DNA of 28,477 nt from a virus. The stretch spans positions 1 through 28,477 of IMG/VR virus record IMGVR_UViG_3300034101_001875; one strand, written 5' to 3'. Each line of letters opens with the position of its first letter. The first letter of the stretch is position 1. The position numbers and the translations under genes are program-made. The notes beneath the pieces are model-generated. The model ran no database searches. It saw only the letters and a list, made by a program, of their open reading frames with translations, and was not told the origin of the DNA. Shown piece after piece: positions 1-7,544 of the stretch.

Positions 1-4
1 AAGA

Positions 5-958
5 GTGGAGAAAGCAATTCCAATTCAAGGCATTCCTGTTCGTACTCCAAAGATATTATTGTACGGCAACAACGCTCTTTCGTTTGATAACAACCCGAAT
101 GCTGGTTTGTACAACTTATTTAACAGCATTTCATCCATTCTCGCTGCGGAGAAGGTTGATAAGAATAAACTCAAAAAACTCGCAGACGAATGGTTGAAAG
201 AGTTTGATCGATCACTAGAAATTCTCAAGTATACTTATGTCCACGAATACATTCATATGTTGGATGACATTCGATACAAGAGCGAATTGGGTAGCAAGGA
301 CGCAGAGTTTCCTGGAAATATTAAAGCGGGAGTTCAAAGCAACGCCGGAGGTGCTTACTTCAAGAGCGATGCAGAATTCAATGCATGGTTTCAGGCATCC
401 GCTGCAAACATTGAAGATGCAATAAGATCATTCCTAATAGCAAGCACAAGTAACTTCGCTGGAATGAATGCGGCGATGAGATTCAGGGGATTCGATACAC
501 TGAAGCGGGAACACAAGTGCATGAGAGTTTCAAACTATGTTGTAGAGGATTTAAATAGAGTTATTGAAGACAACTTAAAAGAATCGTGGATGACGGATGG
601 ACCAAAAGATTTAGGATTAAAATCAAGTGGCTCTCCTTTGTTTAGAATTGCGCTTGGTGCAATAACTTGGTATGCACGGGGGGTCTCAAAACAATTCTTG
701 GAAGACCCCAAAGGTAGAATGAAGTTATTGAACCGTATCTACTCACTTTCGCAAGACTTAGAATCGGTTGTCAAGGAATACAAAGAGGACATGGCACAGG
801 GAAAACTTCCTTCACCACAGAAGTTTAACATTGCGAGATCGAAGTTCAAACCATATGGTGATTCGACAAAATCCTTCAATGCCTATTCGCTATTTTACAG
901 CGGTTCAATGATGGGATCGCTGAAAGTTTTCAATCCAAATGACAAGTATGAGCAGTAA
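5..958 (+). CDS. Putative zinc metallopeptidase-like protein (possibly 5'-truncated)
   Basis: I do not recognise the family. The clearest element is H80-E81-Y-I-H84, an HExxH zinc-binding signature in a predicted helix (context YVHEYIHMLDD), followed by D87/D88. In metallopeptidases the two His bind zinc and the Glu activates water. No obvious third ligand could be assigned. The rest is a soluble, helical protein of about 317 residues without a signal peptide. The first possible start is a GTG at position 5. The frame is open to the left edge of the window, so the true start may lie outside. It ends just before a sigma70-like promoter, so it is probably the last gene of an upstream unit. Peptidase activity is inferred from the motif alone. 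Confidence 0.5.
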   Translation: MEKAIPIQGIPVRTPKILLYGNNALSFDNNPNAGLYNLFNSISSILAAEKVDKNKLKKLADEWLKEFDRSLEILKYTYVHEYIHMLDDIRYKSELGSKDAEFPGNIKAGVQSNAGGAYFKSDAEFNAWFQASAANIEDAIRSFLIASTSNFAGMNAAMRFRGFDTLKREHKCMRVSNYVVEDLNRVIEDNLKESWMTDGPKDLGLKSSGSPLFRIALGAITWYARGVSKQFLEDPKGRMKLLNRIYSLSQDLESVVKEYKEDMAQGKLPSPQKFNIARSKFKPYGDSTKSFNAYSLFYSGSMMGSLKVFNPNDKYEQ

Positions 959-988
959 TTATCGGACTCTATAAAGTTGTAATAGGGG

Positions 989-1017
989 TTGACACGGCGA
1001 CCAAAAGGTAGTATACT
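989..1017 (+). promoter_or_regulatory. Sigma70-like promoter
   Basis: Perfect -35 box TTGACA at 989-994, a 17-bp spacer and -10 box TATACT at 1012-1017. Predicted transcription start is near 1024, giving a leader of about 19 nt with a Shine-Dalgarno-like AAGAGGT before the ATG at 1043. The -10 box sits inside the 10-bp palindrome TAGTATACTA. Confidence 0.85.
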
Positions 1018-1042
1018 AGTGATGTAAGAGGTAACTACCCAG

Positions 1043-1765
1043 ATGAATCCCCGAACCACTAAACTCCCCTTCGTTTCCCTCTCCGATATCGGAGAGGATC
1101 ACACCCCAAACTTCATGATTGACGGTTGGAAGTTGACCCCTGAGCAAAAGCAGCATTGGCTTGATAAGACGATCAAGCAACGCACCGACAATCTCGGAAA
1201 GGTTGTTGAAGTCTCGGAGGAATACGGCACCATTCCGATTTGGTCTGACGAGTCCACTTCGGCATATACCGTCAGGGCAACGGTTTGGGACGATGTGAAC
1301 AACCGTCCGAAGATCATCGTTGTTGGTGAGTACTACAATGATCTTGGGGATCGATTCACCTGTTGGGGAGTTGATGCGAGTCCCGAAGTACTCAAGAAGT
1401 TTGATGCTTGGTCAGCCGCAAGGTCAGCCGCAATCGCACTTCAGAAGGCCATGGACTCCGCTGTGGAGCGTCTTCATCGGTTGGGTGAAGTGAAGACCTC
1501 ATGCATTGCTACGGTCTCTAAGGGGCGTAAGCACCCGATTGGCATTGTCGGTAAGGTTCTTTGGATCGGAACTAACCAGTACGGCGCAGTTGCCATGTTG
1601 GCACTCAGCGACCGTAAGGATCAAAGCGGTCGCTACAAGGACATCATCTATGTCCCGCATGACAATCTGACCAGGATGCTCTCACCCGATGAAGAGGAAG
1701 AGAAACGGGAACTGAATGATCGGATTGCGAATCTTGAATCCGAAAAGAATTGTTTGGCCGTCTGA
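1043..1765 (+). CDS. Phage protein of unknown function with a KOW/SH3-like segment
   Basis: A 240-residue soluble protein of unrecognised family. The start is supported by a promoter and an AAGAGGT ribosome-binding site about 10 nt upstream. The central part (about residues 83-125) has a VWDD.N..P.I.V.G block that recurs in the protein encoded at 4788, so the two look paralogous. Around residues 158-185 a Gly/Val-rich stretch (KGRKHPIGIVGKVLWIG) resembles a KOW or SH3-like beta-barrel segment of the kind that binds nucleic acid or ribosomal partners. The C-terminus is a charged, probably coiled helix rich in Glu. It is a single-gene transcription unit: strong promoter in front, intrinsic terminator directly behind. 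Expression is therefore probably early and independent of its neighbours. Confidence 0.75.
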   Translation: MNPRTTKLPFVSLSDIGEDHTPNFMIDGWKLTPEQKQHWLDKTIKQRTDNLGKVVEVSEEYGTIPIWSDESTSAYTVRATVWDDVNNRPKIIVVGEYYNDLGDRFTCWGVDASPEVLKKFDAWSAARSAAIALQKAMDSAVERLHRLGEVKTSCIATVSKGRKHPIGIVGKVLWIGTNQYGAVAMLALSDRKDQSGRYKDIIYVPHDNLTRMLSPDEEEEKRELNDRIANLESEKNCLAV

Positions 1766-1790
1766 ATTAGATCCTTCGCCTTTCGCTAAC

Positions 1791-1814
1791 AACCCCCTTA
1801 ATTGGGGGTTTTTT
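1791..1814 (+). terminator. Intrinsic terminator
   Basis: Perfect 7-bp stem AACCCCC/GGGGGTT around a TTAATT loop, followed by a T run (the 3' stem arm plus four further T). It closes the 1043-1765 transcription unit and lies just before a late-type box. Confidence 0.9.
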
Positions 1815-1819
1815 ATATG

Positions 1820-1826
1820 CTAAATA
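1820..1826 (+). promoter_or_regulatory. T4-late-like promoter box CTAAATA
   Basis: CTAAATA matches the core of T4-type late promoters (TATAAATA). Using T4 late geometry (box ending at -6) the start of transcription is about 1832, two nt before the ATG at 1834. It directly follows a terminator, which supports a fresh transcription unit here. Confidence 0.5.
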
Positions 1827-1833
1827 TTAGACT

Positions 1834-1986
1834 ATGGCAAGCAATTCTCGTAAAGGTAAAGGCACAGGTGGATTGAAGACTCTTCGTGCAAGAGATCGTA
1901 AATACAATTCTTACCTTAAGAAAGTAAATCGATTATCGAATTTGGAAAGATGCAAAGCAAATCGTGCAGATAATTCGGAGAAGTAA
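1834..1986 (+). CDS. Small basic protein, unknown function
   Basis: A 50-codon gene (begins MASNSRKGKGTGG, ends RADNSEK) very rich in Lys and Arg, suggesting nucleic-acid or ribosome contact. It sits between a late-type box and the gene at 1986. Its TAA stop overlaps the next ATG (TAATG), so the two are translationally coupled. The tight coupling and codon use like the neighbours argue that it is real despite its size. No family is recognised. Confidence 0.65.
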   Translation: MASNSRKGKGTGGLKTLRARDRKYNSYLKKVNRLSNLERCKANRADNSEK

Positions 1987-2660
1987 TGAAAGCACATAGA
2001 ATGGCAAATATCGCTGATGAAATTGCTCCCTTGATGGAGAATTCATTGTACATTGCAGCCGCAAAGAAAAGTTTCCCCCCAACATTAGCGGTCAGACTCA
2101 ATAAAGACACTAAATGGTATAACGACACCATCAACAAGATGGTGAGTATTATGATGGATCAGGCAAGATTTCTAGGGGGAAGGATGTCTCTAGAGGATTT
2201 GGCAAGACTCGCTAAAGTCAAGTTAGGGCTATTTGAATCGAATGAAATCAAAGAGTCTCCAGTTGTCGATATGCCCACACCATCAATCCGTGGGTATAGT
2301 CCACAGCAATTTGAAAATCGCTTTAGAGATCTAATCGGTATGTTGGGTTTCTCAAAATCTTTACCTATCAAAAAGTTTGGATCTTCGTTTTGGGTGTCCT
2401 TCACAAACACACCAAAGGCAAAGGACTTCGCTTTAACTCTTGAGAAACTTATGAGAAGAAGCGTTAAGTCTAATATGAGATTAACAAGGGTCGTGGAAAT
2501 AGAGTCCGATGATGTAGCAATTCAAAAGGGACATGTCCCATCTTCAACCCGTGCCATTGTTGTAGTTAATGTGGCAAGTGTGATGGAGAGTTTTTTGATT
2601 GATCAAGGATTCCAAGATTTACTTGAGGCACTAAACAATTTTGAATTAGAAGGGGAATGA
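1986..2660 (+). CDS. Phage protein of unknown function
   Basis: A 224-residue protein, soluble and mixed helix/strand, without a motif I recognise. The ATG overlaps the stop of the small basic gene upstream and is preceded by CGGAGAAG, a good ribosome-binding site. The N-terminal 80 residues are helical; a linker near residues 85-105 (SPVVDMPTPSIRGYSP) leads to a second domain. It ends one nt before the ATG of the 471-residue protein, with AAGGGGA overlapping its end, so both are probably co-transcribed from the box at 1820. Confidence 0.7.
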   Translation: MKAHRMANIADEIAPLMENSLYIAAAKKSFPPTLAVRLNKDTKWYNDTINKMVSIMMDQARFLGGRMSLEDLARLAKVKLGLFESNEIKESPVVDMPTPSIRGYSPQQFENRFRDLIGMLGFSKSLPIKKFGSSFWVSFTNTPKAKDFALTLEKLMRRSVKSNMRLTRVVEIESDDVAIQKGHVPSSTRAIVVVNVASVMESFLIDQGFQDLLEALNNFELEGE

Positions 2661-2661
2661 A

Positions 2662-4077
2662 ATGTGGCAACACTGGCAAAGAATAATTTCTGAAGAAGCA
2701 AAGAAGTATGGTTATGGAGAGAATGAATTAGAACAAACTGAAACTACTGAAATCTTTGAGGACTACAAGGAAACACTCAAAGGTGTTCGTAAAGTAAAAG
2801 TGCTTAAGCCAATCCAATTCGCAAAGTTGGATGTAGGTACAACCTATGTGTTGATGTATGACACCTCCTACATGGGTGAGCCGATGTATAAACTTGGTGC
2901 AGATGGAAAGAAGACTTCAGGTCGCATCTCTGGAAAGAAGATTGCAAAGGCAATTGAAGGCGGTCTTATACAAGCACTCAAGGAAGAAACTGAGGAAACT
3001 CAGTTCGTGGAGGACGGCGAGATCGAAGAGGCAAAGGACATTGGGCTTCGTACCGATCTCCATCACCCCAAGGGCAAGGCTGTAGTTACTAAGGACGGTA
3101 AGGTTGTGAAGATCTACCGTACCGAACGGGCCGCTCGTAAACATGCAATGACAGGTAATCCCGTGAAGGAAGATGTTGAAGTTGCTGAACAGTTCAAGGC
3201 AGGGGACAAGGTAAAGGTTCCTCACAAGGGCAAGATGGTCAGCGGCAAGATCGTCCGCTTCGATGATGGCGGCACAAGCAAGGCACAGCAGCATGGCGGT
3301 GGCTATGTGGTTGATGTCGGTGAGCCTGCAAGTATTCTTGTTCCGAAGCAGAAGGTACAAAAAGAAGAGACCGAAGTAGCGGAAGCAAATCTCACAGAGG
3401 GTCCGTATACTGTAATTCCTTATCCCATGATCACCAAGGGACTGCGAGATGCAGCATCGCCGTTCTCTATTCAGTTTGTGGATTACAAGGGAAAGGTACT
3501 ATACCAATATCCAAAACAAGTAAATTCCATTCAAGCCTTACCCGCACACATGGATGGGATCTTCAAGGAAATGCGAGATAGTGGTTGGCTCTTGCGCCAC
3601 GGGGGAGCATCGCTGAAGTTATGGCACAGAGTAAACATCCTCGACAAAGACGGTAAGGTTGTCAACAGCATCGCTGCCTTCGATGTACCGAAGAAGCGTT
3701 CTGAAGAATTTGAACTCAGTGAGAATGATTGGGTTAACATTCATGAATCTGCTGCACTTTTAGCGAAGACCGCAGCAAAAGAAATCACTGCCAAAGCAAG
3801 AGAATTGGGAGTTAAAATAATAGTCCAATCAAACACTTCAGTTTCTTTCTCCAAGAATTTCACTAGAGGTAGCAAAGAGGAGTTCTTCAAAGCATACTCG
3901 GATTGCGACAAAGTTCGTAGAATGGTTCGCTTTAAGAGTCGTGTAAATGAGTGGGGAGCATCAACAGGTGGTATTGGACTTGGAGCACAAGATGATATCG
4001 CCAAGGGAGTTGTGACCATTCATAAGAGTGGTGATGGAGCAGCATATCTGCTTAAGGAACTTGATAAATCCAATTAA
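2662..4077 (+). CDS. Multidomain protein with capsid-targeting-like N-terminus
   Basis: A 471-residue protein of unknown function that looks modular. Residues 1-11 (MWQHWQRIISE) resemble a T4-type capsid targeting peptide ending in I-S-E. Residues 40-110 form a small basic domain (KSGRISGKKIAKAI-like end), followed by an acidic linker. A segment at about 130-165 has DGKVVKIYRTERAARKHA, and 177-232 is a KOW/SH3-like barrel (AGDKVKVPHKGKMVSGKIV). At 244-246 there is an L-T-E followed by Gly, the type of site cut by T4 prohead protease gp21. A long C-terminal domain follows (247-471), with a helical stretch AAKEITAKARELGVKII. The SD AAGGGGA lies 7 nt before the ATG. Codon bias toward GC3 in the middle (3000-3360) differs from both ends, suggesting domain acquisition. 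Function unknown; packaging in the head is an inference. Confidence 0.7.
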   Translation: MWQHWQRIISEEAKKYGYGENELEQTETTEIFEDYKETLKGVRKVKVLKPIQFAKLDVGTTYVLMYDTSYMGEPMYKLGADGKKTSGRISGKKIAKAIEGGLIQALKEETEETQFVEDGEIEEAKDIGLRTDLHHPKGKAVVTKDGKVVKIYRTERAARKHAMTGNPVKEDVEVAEQFKAGDKVKVPHKGKMVSGKIVRFDDGGTSKAQQHGGGYVVDVGEPASILVPKQKVQKEETEVAEANLTEGPYTVIPYPMITKGLRDAASPFSIQFVDYKGKVLYQYPKQVNSIQALPAHMDGIFKEMRDSGWLLRHGGASLKLWHRVNILDKDGKVVNSIAAFDVPKKRSEEFELSENDWVNIHESAALLAKTAAKEITAKARELGVKIIVQSNTSVSFSKNFTRGSKEEFFKAYSDCDKVRRMVRFKSRVNEWGASTGGIGLGAQDDIAKGVVTIHKSGDGAAYLLKELDKSN

Positions 4078-4078
4078 T

Positions 4079-4420
4079 ATGATGCAGTCTTTCATTAATT
4101 TTCTTCCGTCTTACTTTAATAGTTTGAATGAAAGGTTTGACCCTTTCAAAATTTTCTCTTATAAGAAAAGTGCGAATGAGAAAGATCCTAAGTATGGTAA
4201 AAGAGCCATAGTGATTTATAAGACTGAAGATGGTACGAGAGTGGTTTCTTTGTTTCCTCCGATACAACTCAGAACCACTGACAATAAGTATGAATTCAAC
4301 AGACACTTAAATGCATACATCGATTCCCTGAAAAAAGATGGGAATGAATTTGTAAGTGTTCACCAAGAAGGTGATCCGGTTTTTACGAAGTATGCTAGAG
4401 GCATCCCAAAGGAGTCTTGA
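4079..4420 (+). CDS. Small phage protein, unknown function
   Basis: About 113 residues, start MMQSFINFLPSYF. An in-frame ATG at 4028 lies inside the preceding gene; I prefer 4079 (or the adjacent ATG at 4082) because it follows the upstream TAA by one base, as in other coupled pairs here. The N-terminus has the M-x-S-F-x-x-F-L pattern of the capsid-targeting-like peptides nearby but lacks the final Glu. The body is Lys-rich with YKTEDGTRVVSLFPPIQLR, probably a beta-strand domain. No clear Shine-Dalgarno sequence. Confidence 0.65.
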   Translation: MMQSFINFLPSYFNSLNERFDPFKIFSYKKSANEKDPKYGKRAIVIYKTEDGTRVVSLFPPIQLRTTDNKYEFNRHLNAYIDSLKKDGNEFVSVHQEGDPVFTKYARGIPKES

Positions 4421-4438
4421 GAAAATTTTAAGAATGTG

Positions 4439-4467
4439 TTGACACGCCCCGCAAGGGGCGTTATCAT
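4439..4467 (+). promoter_or_regulatory. Sigma70-like promoter with palindromic spacer
   Basis: TTGACA at 4439-4444 and TATCAT at 4462-4467, 17 bp apart. Sixteen of the 17 spacer bases form a perfect inverted repeat, CGCCCC-GCAA-GGGGCG (4445-4460). It may be an operator, or a terminator hairpin of the upstream gene reused as spacer (only TTATCATTT follows, a poor U tract). Drives the small membrane protein at 4535. Confidence 0.75.
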
Positions 4468-4473
4468 TTGCTA

Positions 4474-4520
4474 AATCCTCGGTGCGACCTTCCCCCTATG
4501 CGACAGGGGACGCACACCAA
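4474..4520 (+). promoter_or_regulatory. Structured 5' leader hairpin
   Basis: Within the leader of the 4535 gene, GTGCG (4482-4486) can pair with CGCAC (4510-4514). Inside this, CCCC and AGGGG close a further stem around CTATGCGAC. A long stem-loop just before the ribosome-binding site suggests mRNA stabilisation or translational control. Seen by eye; no energy was computed. Confidence 0.4.
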
Positions 4521-4534
4521 CACCAAAGGCAAAT

Positions 4535-4765
4535 ATGAAGGACAAGAAATCAATCGTAATTACCCTTTTCTTCGCATCAGCAATCACGGTTCTAATTCTC
4601 GCTATCTGTCTAAATCTAGCATGGTTTGGTCTTTATGAGTTTGTTAGGGAAAAACTATCTCTATCTTATTTTAGAGCATCATGCTTAATCAGTGGGATTT
4701 TGTGGTTTTTCGTCATGGTACGCAATACCCCAAAGATGCTGGAGACACTAGAAGGCGACAAATAA
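4535..4765 (+). CDS. Small membrane protein, two transmembrane helices
   Basis: 76 residues: Lys-rich N-terminus, a hydrophobic segment at about 6-31 (IVITLFFASAITVLILAI), a charged loop, a second hydrophobic segment at about 48-62 (SCLISGILWFFVMV) and a charged C-terminus. Probably an inner-membrane hairpin with both ends cytoplasmic. It has its own sigma70-like promoter with palindromic spacer and a structured leader. A weak SD, AAAGG, lies 5 nt before the ATG. Function unknown; small two-helix phage proteins of this type include superinfection and lysis modulators, but nothing here decides. Confidence 0.75.
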   Translation: MKDKKSIVITLFFASAITVLILAICLNLAWFGLYEFVREKLSLSYFRASCLISGILWFFVMVRNTPKMLETLEGDK

Positions 4766-4768
4766 ATA
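4762..4768 (+). promoter_or_regulatory. T4-late-like promoter box ATAAATA
   Basis: ATAAATA just past the stop of the membrane protein. The predicted start near 4774 gives a 14-nt leader carrying AGAAAGG before the ATG at 4788. Confidence 0.45.
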
Positions 4769-4787
4769 TTCAGTAGAAAGGTTTACA

Positions 4788-5255
4788 ATGAAAAATGAAA
4801 CTAGAGTTCTCATAACATCCCCTAACGCACCGATCTATCATAATCAAGCACCTAGTGGTGATGCTGAAATTGGAGTTCAGAATAGATGGAAAGGTAAGTG
4901 TATTAGGGACTTCTACGACACCAGAGAGACCCCGAGTTTAAATGGGGAAAGTAGAAAAGAACTTGTCAGGCTTGTTTTGGTGTGGGATGATTTAAATCAA
5001 ACTCCTTCAATCTTTGTGGATGGAGTTTGGACCAATTACGGATACAACAAAGATGCACTCATTATTCCGGGAACTAGTGAGGAAACTCTGAATAGTTTTA
5101 AAGATTGGTATTCAAGAAATCCTAATTCCAATATTGAATCTAAGATATTAGATCTTTCCATAAAGACTGAAATCAATACCAACGAAAACAAATCGGCAGC
5201 AAGAGATGAAATGAATCAAATATTCAATTCATATCTTTCCGAAATTGATTCTTAA
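4788..5255 (+). CDS. Phage protein of unknown function, paralogue of the 1043 product
   Basis: 155 residues, soluble. The block LVWDDLNQTPSIFVDGVW, then G-T-S-E-E-T-L-x-x-F-x-x-W-Y, lines up with VWDDVNNRPKIIVVGEY and A-S-P-E-V-L-K-K-F-D-A-W in the protein at 1043, so the two share a domain. The C-terminal tail is polar and helical. It is preceded by a late-type box with an AGAAAGG ribosome-binding site and followed by a strong terminator, making a monocistronic unit. The function of the shared domain is unknown to me. Confidence 0.7.
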   Translation: MKNETRVLITSPNAPIYHNQAPSGDAEIGVQNRWKGKCIRDFYDTRETPSLNGESRKELVRLVLVWDDLNQTPSIFVDGVWTNYGYNKDALIIPGTSEETLNSFKDWYSRNPNSNIESKILDLSIKTEINTNENKSAARDEMNQIFNSYLSEIDS

Positions 5256-5282
5256 GATAAGATACATCAACCTTGGCAAGGG

Positions 5283-5308
5283 GCGGGAGGGGAAACCCTC
5301 CCGCTTTC
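5283..5308 (+). terminator. Intrinsic terminator with GAAA tetraloop
   Basis: Perfect 9-bp stem GCGGGAGGG/CCCTCCCGC closed by a GNRA-type GAAA loop, then TTTC. It ends the 4788 unit and sits 8 nt before the next late-type box. Confidence 0.85.
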
Positions 5309-5315
5309 AATTCAA

Positions 5316-5322
5316 CTAAATA
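5316..5322 (+). promoter_or_regulatory. T4-late-like promoter box CTAAATA, leaderless arrangement
   Basis: CTAAATA, 5 nt, then ATG at 5328. With T4 late spacing, transcription would begin on the A of the ATG. There is no Shine-Dalgarno sequence. The box follows an intrinsic terminator immediately, so a new transcript must start here for the downstream genes to be read. Confidence 0.65.
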
Positions 5323-5327
5323 AACTG

Positions 5328-5618
5328 ATGAGATCTTTTTTTCAGCATATACAGGAAAATTCTACAGCCAACATGATATATCTTAGTGGTGGTGCCGGTT
5401 TTGCAATCGACAAGGTTGCTTCTGATTTTGATGTTGAAGATGTTCCTGATTCCACTAAAAAGAAAATGAAACCTTGGGAAGTGGAGAATGCTGACTTAGC
5501 GAATCAGAGAAGAGAGTTCATTCTAAAGTGGATGAGATCAGTATCCTCAAACAAAGAAGAAGCAGTTAACTCTAAAAGTTTACCTCAAACGCCAGCGTGG
5601 CAGTCGAGAACTAGATGA
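5328..5618 (+). CDS. Small protein with capsid-targeting-like N-terminus
   Basis: 96 residues starting MRSFFQHIQE-N, closely patterned on the T4 capsid targeting peptide (M-K-T-Y-Q-E-F-I-A-E) with the I-x-E cleavage motif in the same register (residues 8-10). The remainder is polar with an Asp-rich patch (SDFDVEDVPD) and a basic helix. It is first in a unit with the genes at 5615 and 6534 and overlaps the next ATG by four nt (ATGA). Probably a packaged internal protein; biochemical role unknown. Confidence 0.65.
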   Translation: MRSFFQHIQENSTANMIYLSGGAGFAIDKVASDFDVEDVPDSTKKKMKPWEVENADLANQRREFILKWMRSVSSNKEEAVNSKSLPQTPAWQSRTR

Positions 5619-6523
5619 AATCATTTTCAAACTACTTAATTGAAAAACATGATGGCAGTGGGGACTGTATGCAAGCAGCCGCCAATCTAATGCTGCGATT
5701 CTACACCGATCTCTACGGCAAGCGTGAGAAGGCAAAGGGAAGCCCCGTGCTTGTACATGCGCTCGTATACGGACGGGGAGAAGTTAATGGACTTCGATTC
5801 CCACATGCTTGGGTCGAGGATGGCGATGAGGTCATCGATAAATCAAATGGTCTTAATGTAAGACTCCCGAAGAAATTGTATTACACCTTGGGAAAGATCG
5901 ATCCGAATCAGAAGGGTGCTTATAAGAAGTATGCATTCTCCGATATGAAGAAGAAATTAATCTCCACTGGTCACTATGGTCCTTGGGACTTGGATGAGAA
6001 ACTTGAGGAGTCAAAGGGAATTGTGGTGAACCGTAAAGGGATAGGCAAAAAAAGAGTTCAGGTTGCAACCAAGATCATGAATGTGTTGACTGAGGGAATA
6101 GTTACCGGTAGACCTACAACTGGATCATATACTTACACACAGAATCCTGCTCCCACACAGGGAAAAATGGTATCGTGGAATGAACTTAAGACTCTAGAGT
6201 CAGTTTTGGATAACATGTTTCGTGCGGCAAAACTAGACATAGCGTTCACCCGTCATTTCTGGGAGCGTGTAAATGGAAGTCGTGGCTATGGTGGAACAGT
6301 TAGTATTCCTGAGATACAAGATGCTTTCAGGAAGACATATGAAAAGTATGCACAACAAATTAGCACTCATCCAGTTAATTGGAAGGCAATCATCAATGAT
6401 GTTAGTAAAGATTTGAATATGCCATTTACACTTGACTGGGAGGGGAGCATGAAGAAGATGGTTATGGTTACAGCAATGAAGAAACCAGACTTTAAGAGTC
6501 CGGATCCAAAATTAAAAGTATAA
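5615..6523 (+). CDS. Two-domain protein: papain/transglutaminase-like plus toxin-like domain, capsid-targeting-like N-terminus
   Basis: 302 residues. Residues 1-10 (MKSFSNYLIE) match the capsid-targeting pattern with L-I-E at 8-10. Residues 17-80 contain C18, H64 (in PHAWVEDGD) and D75 (VID), a Cys-His-Asp arrangement seen in papain/transglutaminase-like phage domains. At 158-160 L-T-E is followed by Gly, the same tripeptide at which T4 gp21 cuts gp23. The C-terminal part (about 205-302, FTRHFWERVNGSRGYGG to VMVTAMKKPDF) resembles a small RNase/toxin-like phage domain that I know from T4-like marine phages but whose activity is unproven. If cut, the protein would give two separate polypeptides inside the head. 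Stop-start overlap ATGA with the upstream gene. Confidence 0.65.
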   Translation: MKSFSNYLIEKHDGSGDCMQAAANLMLRFYTDLYGKREKAKGSPVLVHALVYGRGEVNGLRFPHAWVEDGDEVIDKSNGLNVRLPKKLYYTLGKIDPNQKGAYKKYAFSDMKKKLISTGHYGPWDLDEKLEESKGIVVNRKGIGKKRVQVATKIMNVLTEGIVTGRPTTGSYTYTQNPAPTQGKMVSWNELKTLESVLDNMFRAAKLDIAFTRHFWERVNGSRGYGGTVSIPEIQDAFRKTYEKYAQQISTHPVNWKAIINDVSKDLNMPFTLDWEGSMKKMVMVTAMKKPDFKSPDPKLKV

Positions 6524-6533
6524 GGAGAATAGC

Positions 6534-7535
6534 GTGTTAAAGACATACAATGAATTTAGACACCACTTAGAAGAGAAGTTGCTCATTCTAGGTGGAGGTA
6601 AAAGATATGGACAGGCCGTAATTCTTGCAGGAGGAGCAGGGTCTGGTAAATCATATGCCACGAATCATTTCATCCAAGGTGAGAACTATAAGATTCTTAA
6701 TGTGGATGATCTTAAAGATCTTGTGCTGAAATTGTCTAAGTCTTCTCAGAGAATTGGACTCAGTACCAAGATGCAAGTTCTTCTTCCTCAAGTTTCAAAT
6801 CTTGACTTGAAAAATCCTAATGACACATCTAAGTTACATCAACTCATGAAAGATTTTGATCCTGACGAGAAGAGGATCTCTCAAATATTGTTCAATCCAG
6901 GTGGAACTAGATCATACATGCCAAACTTGATGTTTGACTGCACCCTCAAATCACAGAGTGATGCTCTTTTTACTGTTGGTACTCTTCGTGCCGCTGGCTA
7001 TAAGCCAGAAGACATTCACATTGTTTGGATTTTGACCGACTTCAAAATTGCTCTTCGTCAAAATTACGGTAGAGGAAGAAGAATTTTTAATGACATTCTT
7101 CTTGATACTCATTTAGGTGCAAAAATGACCATGACTGATCTAGTGTTGAAAAACTACAGTAAACTAAACATCAATGGCGATTTAGCGATCATTATTGGAG
7201 GCCCACAGCAAAAATATGGAGATATGCCTTGGCAAAATGTCGGAAGCAAAATGATTAAGACTGGAGGACAAGTTCTTCCAGTTCATTTGGACAAGAATGG
7301 TGATCCAATGAAACCCGGTTTTACTGGAAAAGCCTATGGACAAAAAACCGCTGCTCCAGCCGAATGGGCAAAGGACTTCACATATTTCAGATTGAAAAAG
7401 GCAGGAAAACAGGGAATAGATGAATCGCAGATGGAAAGAATCAATTGGTTCATGAATCTGTTGACACCATTTGGAGATCGAAAAGAACTCTCAACTAGCC
7501 TGTCCAAAATGTATCCTGAAACGGGAAAATCTTAA
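6534..7535 (+). CDS. Zeta-toxin-like P-loop kinase with capsid-targeting-like N-terminus
   Basis: 333 residues from a GTG start with the excellent SD AAGGAGA 4 nt upstream. The N-terminus MLKTYNEFRHHLEE contains K-T-Y-N-E-F as in T4 internal proteins and ends in L-E-E. Walker A is G33-G-A-G-S-G-K39-S40; D58/D59 after the next strand and FDCT later fit a zeta-toxin/polynucleotide-kinase type NTPase. Around VWILTDFKIALRQNYGRGRR lies an Arg-rich lid-like region. Zeta toxins phosphorylate UDP-GlcNAc; relatives phosphorylate other small molecules or nucleic acid, so the substrate is open. It follows the papain-like gene by 10 nt in the same unit. Confidence 0.7.
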   Translation: MLKTYNEFRHHLEEKLLILGGGKRYGQAVILAGGAGSGKSYATNHFIQGENYKILNVDDLKDLVLKLSKSSQRIGLSTKMQVLLPQVSNLDLKNPNDTSKLHQLMKDFDPDEKRISQILFNPGGTRSYMPNLMFDCTLKSQSDALFTVGTLRAAGYKPEDIHIVWILTDFKIALRQNYGRGRRIFNDILLDTHLGAKMTMTDLVLKNYSKLNINGDLAIIIGGPQQKYGDMPWQNVGSKMIKTGGQVLPVHLDKNGDPMKPGFTGKAYGQKTAAPAEWAKDFTYFRLKKAGKQGIDESQMERINWFMNLLTPFGDRKELSTSLSKMYPETGKS

Positions 7536-7544
7536 AGTAAACTC

